DNA from: Chrysomallon squamiferum
Lineage: Eukaryota; Mollusca; Gastropoda; Neomphalida; Peltospiridae
Assembly: GCA_012295275.1 (NCBI GenBank)
Contig: CM022665.1
Coordinates: 4,199,167 to 4,261,166 of the forward strand
Direction: 5' to 3'
DNA length: 62,000 bases
Shown piece by piece: positions 17,100 to 30,130 of this stretch (position 1 is the first letter of the stretch; each line of letters begins with the position of its first letter). The notes under the pieces were generated by a model. It was not told the DNA's origin, did no database searches, and saw nothing but the letters and a program-made list of their open reading frames with translations. A program made the position numbers and the translations under genes.

Positions 17100-19065
17100 T
17101 TAATATATGGTCCAAGTAATTTGTTTCATGTGGCAATTTCTACCAATAGAAACGTCTTCCAAAGCCATCCTGGACTGCTCTGAAATCACAAATCATAAAT
17201 AACTGATTATTAATTGGAATTAATCTAAATTATGTAATCCATCATTTAATGCAATAGATGCTGAATGAATGTTTATTTTAACACACTTCAACATATTTTA
17301 TTAAAAGGTTTTAGGCATCAAAACTTTGCATAAACAGTGGGATTAGAGACAAAACTATTGTAGTCACTTTAAGGGTTACTTTCATCTGACACTAGTCAAA
17401 AATATGTTATAAACACTTTCTTTCAGATAGAAAACAAATAACAAAAATTCAAGAATATTCCTGGATGAATACTACTAAATCAAATTTACAACAGGATGAA
17501 AATAAGAATGCTCAGCCAAATCAGAATGAAATTTATTAATCTTAAAATAATAAAATAATAAAATAAAGTAAAATAAATAAATAAATAAATAAATAAAAAA
17601 AATAAAAATAAAAATAAAAATAAAAAAAAAAAAAATAAAAATAAAAATAAAAATAAAAGTTAAGTAACATAAAAGTAAAGTAAAGCTAAATAAAAATAAA
17701 AGTTAAGTAACATAAAAGTAAAGTAAGCAAAATAAAACATTCATTAAGAATTACCTGTCATCAGTGGACATCCATGAAATATGAGGATACTGATCCGGGG
17801 ACAATACTGTATAACTGCTTCCACTGACTCATCTGTTAGCTTAGGGCAATTATTCATGTGAATTTCCTGAAATACACACAAACACATATTACTACATATA
17901 CATATACGACAAAAATGACATATCCAGAAGGTAGTAACAGTTATCAAATTCTCATTCATTTCCTCAGTATTATTATCCTAGTAATAAAAAATAAAACTAA
18001 TTTTAAAATGTTCTACCTATTTCTTAATAATAGAACATATAAATTATATGATAAATGAAAGGTAAAACTTAAATAATTACAGTTTATATTTAAAACTGAA
18101 AAAAAAAAAGGTATATACCAAGTATGCTCATTTAGTATTTGTATTGAAAAATTGAAATCATAAAAATGGAGACCAATTAACACGTTGAAGAATGAAGTAA
18201 TACATATTTTCTAAGAACATCATTAACAGTTAATGCATGTACACTCCTGTACATAGAAAAAAAGTAAAATATCTTTGCTAGAATGAAACTGGAAACATTT
18301 TATTACATTATTTTAAATGTACAGGTAATACTAATATATATTGTTCTCAGTACTAACCTTCAGAGTGTGTGAACAAACTCCACTAGCAAGACTGAAAACA
18401 CCATTATCAGTTACCTGAAAGAAAAATAAAAAGAATTTACTAATCCTTTAACAGATAAAATTAACAAAAATATTTAAATAAGACTTATGATATGACAGTT
18501 TTAAACACGTTAAGAAAATACACACAAAATATAAAATGACATGCAAAGAAAGAAATTTAGATCAACATATATACTTGAATAAACATTGAGATGTCACCTA
18601 AATCAGCCAAAAAAATTGAAATTTCTTAAAAATTTAAAATTTGAGAAAAAGAAATGAAGAACAAAAAAAAACAAAAAAAAAACGAAAGAGAAAACATTAC
18701 CTAAAATAAAAAAAAATTAATTTCAGGTATTTTTAAAAAGAACATCACTTAAAATAAAAATAAAATAAAAACTCACTGCTGCCTTTGCAAAGTTCACAGA
18801 ACAGAGTTTCTTGGACTTTCTGCCCAGTGCTTCCAGGGAGAGATCTGTGAGTCGTGTGCATCCCCCTATGTTGAGCTCACTCAGTAAAGGACAGTTCTCC
18901 GAAAGACTGATAACAGCTTCATCAGTGAGATTAATGCATCTTCGCAAAAACACAGTGCGCAAATACTGACATGCTGCAGAGACACGAGCTATACCTGAAA
19001 AATACATAAAACATTTTTAAAAGGAGAAAGAAACAATATAATCAAACTCTCTCTCTCTCCCAGAT

Positions 19066-19122
<57 letters not shown>

Positions 19123-20518
19123 ATCCACACACTTGCATACATGAACACACTGACACAAATACAGTTGCACAAATACAATATCACATACACACATACATAT
19201 GTTACTGTCATCATAATGTACCTAATACTTTTACAATGTTATTTCTAGTATAACTAAAAATATTATAAAAAATATAAATTATAACATTATTTTACATATA
19301 ATTATTTTAAATAATTAATTTTTCTTTCTCAATTTGTCCCAAGTGCACTCACCATTATAAAAAATCTGACAAACTCCTATTTTAACATTTACCTGCACTA
19401 GATATTGAAGTTCTGGGGACCTTCTCTGCATTTAAGTCCAACTTTTCCAGTTTGTAACATCTGACTAATTTATAGAGTCCCTGGTCAGTTACATCGGACT
19501 GACTCAAGTCTAGTTTACGTAACTGTTCATATGCAAACTGAAAATATAAAATAATATTCAAATATAAATTATAAGATGATACTTCTACAAAGAAATATTT
19601 AGTGCATGTAAATATGGAAAAATACTGACACAAAAATTAAGATTCAATATCATATCTGATGTTTAAATTACAATGTTGCTTATGTAGATGATACAAAATA
19701 TATGTGTGCATATTAAATATAAAAATATAATGCAGTCAACAAGTCATATTCTTCCTCTAAAATACATAGTGTAATATGTATTCCAGATAATACAAAATAC
19801 AAACAACAAATATTATAATAAATATTGGTTCTAGAAGGATATAAAATAATTTCTTAAAATATCATGTAAATCAGTAAAAGCTGGTTAATAAAGGTATAGA
19901 TATGTTAAGTGAAAAGAAAGTAAATTTTAATGAAGTAATGTACTGTATTTTTAATGGATAATGTGTAGTGTTTTCACTTCACATCGTGGAATGCCATCCC
20001 TTTATTCATCAGGATCATCATAACTATGGTTAAATAAGAGGAATAATATGAATAAAAATATAAAATAGCTTGTGTTTGTTTACTAGAATGCACCAACATG
20101 TGATCTGATTGAGTGCATTCAGAATATTGCATAGTACTAGGGTACTAATTAAAACAGTAATTTCACCTTTCCAATGTTTTCATCATTAAGCAGTCCTCGT
20201 TTACTCATCAAATATAACATTTGACTCTTAATGTTGGGCGTTACACACTCTATCACTGTGTCATCAGAATATTTGGTTATATTTTCAACACTGGCTTTCA
20301 GTGATCTGAAACATGTATATTTAAATTAATGTATTTATAATCTGAATATGAAATAAGCACTTGCCAAATACCAAATACCAAATACCCAATTTGCATTAAT
20401 GTGTACCTTTGCTGATATTAAGAAATAGTCTAACTATATTTAAATACTTCCAGTTTATGTTTATTTCTGATTGACCCATCTTAATTAATAAAGCATCACA
20501 ACAAATGGAAAAACCCCA

Positions 20519-20552
<34 letters not shown>

Positions 20553-20580
20553 AATTACATTAAGTGATTATGTGTGTGTG

Positions 20581-20667
<87 letters not shown>

Positions 20668-20942
20668 GAAAACTGATTAATTAAAAATATTTTTATTTGT
20701 TAATTGCATTAATGAGTAATTAGGAACTTTTAGGGTCATTTCAGATTTGCTATTGTTTTAACTGTCATAATTTGTTTCAGCCAGTAGCACGATTACAGAT
20801 TAGCACGACGAAATAATAGTTCAGATTACATTATTACTTTTGTCATTTATTATTATTGTTATTGTTGACTGTTTTAGCATATGACTTACAAATTGAATAA
20901 TGTTGCAACTGTGAATGGTTCGCGCAGTCGTGTTCCGGACAT
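17100..20942 (-). CDS. AMN1: AMN1 homologue (leucine-rich-repeat protein)
   Basis: Complete gene of seven coding exons on the minus strand: 20942-20890, 20305-20167, 19537-19393, 18994-18777, 18414-18358, 17866-17755 and 17179-17100. Phases agree throughout, and the total of 804 nt gives 267 residues, close to vertebrate AMN1. Start MSGTRLREPFTVATLF; the exon 1 donor is GTAAGT. Cysteine-containing LRRs follow: LRKLDLSQSDVTDQGLYKL, LRTVFLRRCINLTDEAVISL, LSELNIGGCTRLTDLSLEAL and EIHMNNCPKLTDESVEAV. The most diagnostic block is the AMN1-like CPRISILIFHGCPLMT and the C-terminus MKQITWTIY (MKQ/TWT pattern). Yeast Amn1 antagonises the mitotic exit network; the animal protein resembles the LRR part of FBXL proteins without an F-box, and its role is poorly defined. 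It is divergently arranged with ArfGAP2/3. Confidence 0.93.
17535..17731. repeat. AAATA-rich tract with a 46-bp tandem pair
   Basis: Mostly AAAT/AAATA units inside the last intron of AMN1. The segment AAAAGTTAAGTAACATAAAA occurs twice, about 46 bp apart (about 17655 and 17697). Confidence 0.75.
19068..19122. repeat. (CA)n microsatellite in an AMN1 intron
   Basis: Nearly perfect CA run with one AAA interruption, next to a short (CT)n at 19048-19058. Lies between AMN1 exons 3 and 4. Confidence 0.93.
20519..20668. repeat. Poly-A and (GT)n/(TA)n compound repeat in AMN1 intron 1
   Basis: A run of about 31 A is followed by alternating blocks of (GT)n and (TA)n between 20571 and 20668. The GT block occurs twice with TATATATA between, suggesting local duplication of the microsatellite. 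Confidence 0.9.
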
Positions 20943-21865
20943 TTTTGTTTACATTAGTAACCAAAACTGAAAAGTATTACTATTTATTAGTATTAAAACC
21001 TTAGTGAAAGTATGTTCTGTGGAAACTTTTCTTTAACGTTTCATAAAAACAATATCAAGGTTATCAGTCAAAACGTAAATAAAATGAACTATAATAAATA
21101 ATGTAAATGAAAATGATTGACTTCTGCAAAAGACAAACTTTCCCCAACGTTACGCTATTTCAGCATCTGTTACAAATGTTTGTTTACAGTCTATCAAGTG
21201 TTTCCGTAATTTGGCGATCTTCTCCGATAGTTTGATATTCATAAACAAAAAGAAGAAGAAGAAGAAAAAAAGAAACCGGTGTTGCAGTTTTTTGAAATAA
21301 AACTGACCGAATTGTTCCAAACTAAGTAATCTGATGCAGACAGTTTGTTCAAATTACTAGTAATATATATTTAAAAGGCTTTTTTTTTTTTTTGTGTTTA
21401 TTGCAATATTTTTTTAATGTGGCCTAGTTCACGTAATTCATGTATTAAACCTAAATTATAAATAAAATGTATTTGTTTTTTTAAACTTGGTACATAATAA
21501 AAATAAACCGCCAGTATGTAAACAGTAGGTTGAGTATTTAGTTGTTCATGGAGTTCTTTTGGGTTGTTGTTGTTGTTGCTGTTGTATTGTTATTGTAATT
21601 ATTATTTTAATAATTCTATTAATGTTTCAGAAAACGTACTCAGAACATCCAGGTCATCTATTATGAGTTTTTTGGACCGTTGCTTAATTACTATTAGTAT
21701 AACAGCAACAAAAACTGCTACAAACGTGACTATTTTAAATTTATATCAACAACACAACATTTAAAATAAAATAAAACAAAATAAAATAAAATACACAGAA
21801 TTCTGCATATTACAATTTGTTAACTCGACACCGGTCACATGACATGCTAGAGGAACGTCATCAAA
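20943..21865. promoter_or_regulatory. Shared intergenic promoter region, AMN1 / ArfGAP2-3
   Basis: The two start codons diverge with 923 bp between them, and no other gene fits in the gap. It contains an AAG run (21251-21268), a poly-T (21380-21391), TTG units (21564-21587) and AAAAT units (21765-21792). No clear TATA box was seen for either gene. The region is not GC-rich, so this is not a CpG-island promoter. Bidirectional activity is inferred from geometry only. Confidence 0.5.
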
Positions 21866-24800
21866 ATGGCTGAACAACCCAGTAAATCAGATATTACTTC
21901 AATTTTTAAACGTTTACGTTCTATTCCCACAAATAAAGTAAGTGATATGTTTTAATATCAGACACATCAAAAGTAATCTATTTCATATTTTAATCGGTGG
22001 AAATATATGAATAGTGTCATTTTATCACCTGGATATGTTTATTAGTAAACGCATATGTCACCATCAGGTTATTTCAGTATTGCGTTCTCAGCTTTAATGA
22101 TTTAACACGTTAAGGCTTAAAATAAAATTCATATGTCATTAATTACATATTTTAAAAGCTAATTAGCTTAACATTGGATGTACGTTTAATGGTTAAATAT
22201 ATTTCGGATGAACAGCAGAACAAAATATTAATAGTCTATTGATAATGTGATGATTTTAATATTGATAGTCAAACACTATCAGACAATGTTACGTAACATT
22301 TGTCATATTGTAGATTCTTAAGAATATTATAGCCAGTTTTTAAAACTGAATAAAAAAATATATTATTTTTAATAATAATTACAAAAGAAAAGAATTACGT
22401 ATTATGTTTTTGAGGAAAAATATTTATGAGTCGTTAATTATGAATTTATAAAATTATATTTTAATATCACTAAATATATTCAGTCACTTAGCAAATTTAA
22501 TTTTAGAGAATGTAATGTAATGTTACTGTTTATATATATTTTTTTATTGTTGTTGAAAATATATATATAAATAAAAATATTAGCAGATACTTCCTTTATA
22601 TGTTTTAACCACAAATATTTCATTTCAGATGTCATTGAAATTTTAATGTTTAATATTTTATAAGTTTTGTATGTTTTTATTCTTATTACAGCAATGTTTT
22701 GATTGTAATCACAGCAACCCAACATGGGCTAGTGTAACCTATGGTGTGTTTCTTTGTATTGACTGTTCTGCTGTCCATCGATCACTTGGTGTCCATATTT
22801 CTTTTATAAGATCCACACAACTGGACACAAACTGGACATGGCTTCAGCTAAGAGCTATGCAGGTTGGGGGAAATGCCAATGCTGTAAGTATATACAGGAA
22901 GAAAATAACAACTTTATTAATTATTTTAAAAAAATGCAACCAATTCAGTAAATAGATATATTAAAAAATAAAATGGAATAAACTATAGGAATAACATGAT
23001 TACAGCATTATTTGTAAGATGGCTAAAACCGTAACTAATTTTTCGTCTGAAATAACGAACTAAGAAAGTTTTGTTAGATAATAACAACAGTACTATGTAA
23101 CATAATTTAAACAGATACCTGTTACCTTTAAATAACTGATCTCATTTCTCATTTTGAAAATTACACACCAAAATTTTATAACTTGTTTCAATATGCCATT
23201 AAATTGCTAATGTGTAATTTTTATACAAACTGGATCGTTGTTTTCAGTATGCATTTTTTCGTCAACATGGATGTGATTCGGCAGATGCTCAGAAGAAGTA
23301 CCACAGCCGAGCTGCTCATCTGTACAGAGAAAAACTTCTAACACACACGCAAAATGCCCTCAGGCTCTATGGAACTAAGGTATTGTTTAAAATAATAAGA
23401 GTCTGTCTTCTTTTCACATGGTTAGTAAATTACATTGGAATCTTAGGTTATATGACATTTTATTTATTTATTTTTTAATTTTAAAAAAATACTGAAATGC
23501 ATTTTTTTTCAAATTATAGATAAGATATGGTTTCAAAATGATTAAAAGTTAGTGTTTGAACTAATAAGAAAATTCTTATTTTAAATCATTTATTTTTCAC
23601 ATGTAAATAAGACCATCTAAACTTATAAATGCTTTTTCATTTTGTTGAAAGTATTCTGGTATTTTGTAAAGAAAAGTAGATAAAGGTATGAATGGACAAT
23701 TCATCTCATGTGAACATTATAATTTAAATTTCAGCTTCATATAGATGTAGCAAAAGAGCCAACATCACCTACAACAGATAAAGACGATTTCTTTGAAGAA
23801 CACACAAAAATAGAGGATGTCTCTGTAACTGAATCGGTCTCTGATGAGGCAAAGTTATCAGCTTCTAAACCCATCAAAAACGGCAGTACTAATGGTCCGA
23901 AAAATGGTGAGAATATGTCTGAAGATGATTTTAATCTGTTTATACTCATCAAAATTTTTAGAAATAATTTAAACTTTGTTATTATATGTTTAGATCAGTT
24001 TGTGTACATTACAAATTCTGTTAAATGGTATATCTTGCACATAAAACCCTGTTTGGTTTTTATTAAGCATTTGTCCACCAAGGAGTTCATATAACAGTCG
24101 ATCTGTGAATTGTGATTATATATAATTACAGATATAGATCCATCAGAAGGACCAAAAGTGGATCATGCTCTCAGTATCTCGCCAACTGAAGCTGCAGCTG
24201 CAGCTGAGCCAAGGAAAACACTTATTGGAGCTAAGAAAATTGGAGCAGCCAAGAAAGGAGTAAGTAAAAAATACAACGTTAAAAATAAACATTGGATAGC
24301 TTTGGACTCGAGGTATGACTGTTAAATATATAACAGAAGCTGCAGCTTGGTGCTTAAAACCAGTGCCTTAAATTTTATAGTTGATACAGTAGTTAGTGTT
24401 AGTGTATTCTTTGGGTAATTTCCCCACATTACCCCACATCATCTTTTATCAGAGGCTGTCATGTCTGCTTGAATATGCATGTGAAAAATTTCCATGTTGC
24501 TAAACAGTGAAAAACAAATAGTTAAATATGAGTACTGCTTAATATATGTACCATATAGAGTTAGGAGAATATCCACTTTTAAATCATTAAAGTGATAAAG
24601 AATTATTATTATTTTTATTTTTTTATTTTTTTTATTATAGAAGACTGGATTTGGAGCTCAGCGAGTGAAAACAAATTTCAATGAAATAGAGAACAGAGCT
24701 CAGCAGCTGGATAAGGAAAGAGAAAACCTGGCCAAGATGAGTGACGTGCAAGAAGCAAAAACAACTGAAGAACAGGAGAAACAAATGTAATGAAGTAGAA

Positions 24801-27800
24801 TTTTAAATATATTTGATTTATGAATCTGTTTTGAATCTTGCAAGTGTGTAACTGCTTATTTTTGAGAAAAGGGTACAAAAGGTCGCAGTGATTGGTTGAA
24901 CAAATGGCTCAAATACAATCTGTATACTGCGGTGTTGTTTTACTTGTTAAAGACAAAAAACTGAGTAAACCATTGCAGAGCAGATTATCTCGAGTCTTAC
25001 CAGAACTTTTGTTCATTTGTATGAAATGGTTTCAGAAATAATCAGAATAATTAATGCCTTACTGTTTTGTCAAAAAAAAAAAACCCAGATGTTTTCCAGT
25101 TATGTTTAAAATAGTGGCACATAATTAGTAAAATAAAAGATAAGCCATTTAAAATTTTTTTAAAAATTATAATGTAATATCTTAGGAAATGTATTAAAGA
25201 ATTATTTTCTAATAGGACTTCCATGAGGCTTGCTTATAAAGACATGAGCTTGGAACGAAAGAAACAAGAAGAAAAATTGTTGGCTGCTGATCCAAAGAAA
25301 GCTGAACAATTTGAAAGACTAGGCATGGGATTTGCTGGCAACAAGTAAGTCTTACTCTGTCACACATTCTCTCTGATTTAAAAAACATGGCACCCGTTCC
25401 AAGTTGTTTTGTACTGAATATACTCGTTTACTAATATAAATATGCATCATTTTATTTTTCAGTTTAGTGAAAGCAGATTTTAATTGATTGTTTTGTTAAC
25501 AATTTTTTCAGAGGAATTAGTCATTCTGCCATTTCTGACATGCAGACAATTGAACAGGAATCGATAAATGACGACAGAGGTGGAGGACAATATGGTAGAA
25601 AAACCAACAAGTGGAGCCGAGAAAAAGATTTCTTTGAAGATGAAATGGAAATGTTTGGTGGTGGATTTTCTAAAGGGTTAGCTTTCTGAATACTTATTGT
25701 ATGATATTGTCTGTCTCTGTGTTTTGTGTAATTAGGGTTGTAGCACAGTGATTACAGTGATATATGCCATCTGAATACTGAACAGTAAATGTTTAAATAC
25801 TTTTACAATAAATATACTTGTAGCTGAATTAATCATTAATAGATTAATTTTTCTCTTTGTTTAAAATGTTTGTTTTTTTAATGTATTTTGGAATTGTTTT
25901 CTTTTTTAAATTGCATGCATTGTTCTTGTTTTTGTTTTCCAGTTATGGTGATGGTTCTTTCGGCTCCAAGAAAGATCCCTATGGTGACAGCTCATATGGC
26001 TCAAAAAATGACGACTACGGTAGCTGGGGCAATGCAAATAAAGGCGGCTCTTGGGACATAGACAGATTTGAAACTAAACAAAGCAAGTCTGAAACAATAA
26101 CATCTAAACAAGATGATAGGTATGATACATTTTGGTGATGGCACCCTGCATGTTTTAAAAACTTTGATAGTCAAGCACACATCTTTGTACTCCAAACTAG
26201 TTCAGTGATTGTCTTTTAAAATTGTCACAGATATTGTCATGTAGTATTTTGAAATATTTATATATATATATATATTTTTTTTTTTTATACTTCATTGTAA
26301 AATAAAGAACCCTGTCTACATTTCCTTGTTTTGTGTCAGTTTGTTGCATGTATTTTGTGAAATGTAAATGTTAATAATATGTTATTTATTGTGAAAAGTG
26401 CTAAAAAAGATAACAGATTTTATAACTTTGAATGTTGGTTGACTATGTATCCCTTTTACATGTACTTAAGGGAATAAACAGCTGAAATATGTTTTTATAT
26501 AAATTCAGCAAATGTCATCAGTCTTTGGTAACAATAAAGAAAGAATATTAAATGTCATTTCAGACATAAAAATGCAAAAAAAAACAAAGCCCTGATAGAT
26601 TGAATAACTGACAGAAGAATTGCTCTGGCCATGTGTATCAAGATTTTAGAAATTTTTCTGTATATGAAATAAAATCCAGAAATAAAATATGTTGGACACT
26701 TACAGAATGTAATTAGGCAATTTATTCACTGACTTTTCCCTTGCTCTAAGTTTTTTGTATTGTGTAATGATAGATCCAGTTTATTTCTGGTTTTGTAATT
26801 CAAGACATAAGTTTGCTTTTGGTTAACAATAGTCAATTTTTAAATTAAGTACCATTAAATATATTAATAATTCTCTGTATTTCTGAGAGACTACGAAAGT
26901 TTCAGGCAACATCCATGTTTTTTTGTTGTTTTTTGTTGTTTTTTCATCTTCCAAATGTTTCTTTACATTGACTTAGAAATTGTAGTTGAAAAAATATCAG
27001 ATTTTAGATTATATGTGGATAAAGTCAATCATCATTTGGTTCTGGAAATTCTATTTTAAGTTTTTTTCTCAGAGATAATTTTCATGCTCCAGTTTTTAAA
27101 ATAGTTTTTTTTTTTTTTGCTGCATATATCCAAGCAGCAGTTAAATGTAACTCACATAGCTATTTTCCTTACAAGCATTCCCGAAGCAATGGAATCGGAG
27201 GTTGACTGGTAAATATTCTGCTTAGTGTATGTTTGTATATGTGCTTAATGTTGAAATAATTTGTAGCAAAACCTTTATTTGCACTTATAGCAGAGGCACT
27301 AACATAGTAATTAACTTATAAAAATTATATACATTGTTCATTGATGTAGTATACAATTTACCTGTTCCATGAATTTATTCCAAAACCTTGATGTATTTTG
27401 TTGAAATTCCAATATATGTTTCGATAGAAACTATATTTTTACTATTGTCATAAGCGTGTGTTCTGCAGAAAGCCTATTTTTCAGCTTCTTTCCCTGCTTA
27501 ATTTTATGCTTTTTTTTTTTTTATATAATATATGACAAAGCAACGAAAAAAAATGAAAAAAAATGTGGAGAAAGAGATTCTACAGTAACATTAATGTATT
27601 GATTTTGTTGCAGATGTTTTTGGTGTTTTTATGCTAGATTTGAACATTTTAATGTTATCATACTAGATTTGAACATTTTAATGTTTTAAATTGTACTGTG
27701 GAAATATTATTTTGTGCTTTTTTGTGTGATCCCTTTATAAATGTGTTTTTGTTTTTGTTGCTTTTGTCAACATTCATCTGTAATCTATCCTATTTTGTTA

Positions 27801-30095
27801 CAGATTTATTAATGATTTTATAAATCATCATTTAAGCATAATACTTGACTTGTGTTATTCATATAGAATCATACTTTTGATGACTGTGAGGCAGGTTAAA
27901 TTATTTTTTTTAAACCCATCTTTTCTAAACATATTTCTTACCTACACCATTCTTTATCACACCACCAATAAGTAATTATTATATACCTAAATTATTAAAC
28001 AAAATAACAAAATTATAATAATTTCTCAGTGCAAATGGTGGTTGGATCCAGGATCAGTTCTTCATTAAACCACTGAATATTTTCTGTTCCAGTATTTACA
28101 AAAGGTCATAGTTAGTGATTACCTATCTGTGGAAGTTTATATGAAACACTATTTTTTAGTAGTTGATAACAGTAACCCAAAGAATATCAGCAGTGGATTT
28201 AATTTTTTTTTTTATTGTGACGTCTAAACAAAAACTGCATTAATTATCCCAGAAATATGTTATCTGAAGACAGAATGTACAAATGCTAAAAACTGAATAA
28301 GTATGGTTCATAAAAATAATTTAACAACTATATAAACATAAAAAATTTTTTTTTTTTATGATTTGTCCAAAAAGAAAAAAAAGTAAAGAAGATTAAAATT
28401 TGAAAATAAATGATTAATTTTTAAAGGGACCATTTTTTTCATTTTTTTTTTTTCAAGATGGACTAAAATAGAAAAGTGAAACAAACTTTTTGCTATTCAG
28501 CTAAAATTGTTGTAGAGTTCCAGGAATAAACAACTAAAAATCCAATTTTTATTTTAAAACTTTAGTAACAAAAAATGTTAAGCTATAAAGAAAAAAAAAA
28601 AAAAAAAATGTTGACATTTACACTTAATTTATTCTTTGAATATGTTACCTTACTTTTTCACAAATAATGTGTGTGATTTGTTTAGTCTAATCATAGTTAT
28701 CACTGTGTCTAACCACATTATGTGAACTCAGACAGTCATTAGTAATATTATTTGTGATAACCATTTTTCCCATTTTCTAACCTTTTTGGTTTTCACCCAT
28801 TTATGATTATTTTAAATAAAATTTAATTACAGATATGATGGAAATATTACAATTAAAAATAAATAAATGTGCACAATTTGGTGTGAAAAAAAAAAAAACT
28901 ATTGTAAAACAGAATAAATATTTTTAAAAATCACTTTTAAAAAAAATTAAATTTGTTTTAAATATATAATTCAGTTTTAAAATAGTATCCATAATTTGAT
29001 CATTAATTTGGTAGAAATTTAATTACAAATGTATCTGAATATTAAAAAGAACATGAAGCTTTTTTTTATTATTTTTTGAAAGGTAACTTGTTTTATATAT
29101 TAACAAGTTATCTCCCTTACTCTAGGCCAAGTCGAAGCAGAAAAACATACGACACATCTTCTTCAACTGAAGCACAACAACGCTTTGGTAGTGCAAAGGC
29201 CATTTCTTCAGATACATATTTTGGAAACAAAGACCCTGATGTAAGTATCTTGTAGCTTTTTGGTTTTAAACTGTTTACCAATTTACTCATAATACCATCT
29301 TTGCTAGGGTTTAGTTTGTAGAAACAGCTTTTCTTTTATTACTATTTTTTTTTGCCTTTTCAAACTGTACAATGATATAAATATCCTCTGATGTCATTAT
29401 TTAAAACAAGTTGTTGCTGACTTAAAATAACTTTAAAAAACAATTAACATTTAGAATAGTAAATCATTGTCATTTTTCAAATTACAGCTAGTTATTTTTT
29501 ATCAGAATTTGATGAGAATAACCACTAAAAATCCACGAAAGAATTGTTACTACCCTGTACAATGATACAATTAAATATTTTAATTTATATTTTCTGATTT
29601 CAGTTAGCGACAGTATCATTGTAATTAAGAAAGCAAATTGTGAAAAGTGCTAAAAATGTTAATTACTCTAATTAATTAGACTGATTACAATTCATATTGG
29701 TAAAATATTAATGATGTTAAATTTGTATGTTCTGGTTTGGCTTTGAACCTTGTCAGACAAGAAGCAAATGTTGGAGAAAATAAAAGAAAAAAAACGAGAT
29801 ATAATTTGATGTAAATGTTCTGATTTCAGTTTGAGACTAGACAGACATTATCCAGATTAGAAGGCAAATCAGGAATTTCCAGCGATGATGTGTTTGGTTC
29901 AGACAAACCCAAACGATCAGACAGCTATACCAACACGCCAGATCTTCAAGACATCAAGGATGGGGTCAGGGAAGGTGTCACGAAAGTTGCAGGAAAACTT
30001 TCTAGCCTAGCTAACGGTGTCATGAATAGTTTACAGGTAGGCTGAATAGAAATGATGTCACCATCATCATCATCATCATCATCTTCATCTTCATA

Positions 30096-30130
<35 letters not shown>

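Noticed and set aside
17100-20942. Calling the LRR gene an F-box FBXL protein
   Set aside because: There is no F-box at the N-terminus, and the total length, ILIFHGCPL block and TWT-Y C-terminus fit AMN1.
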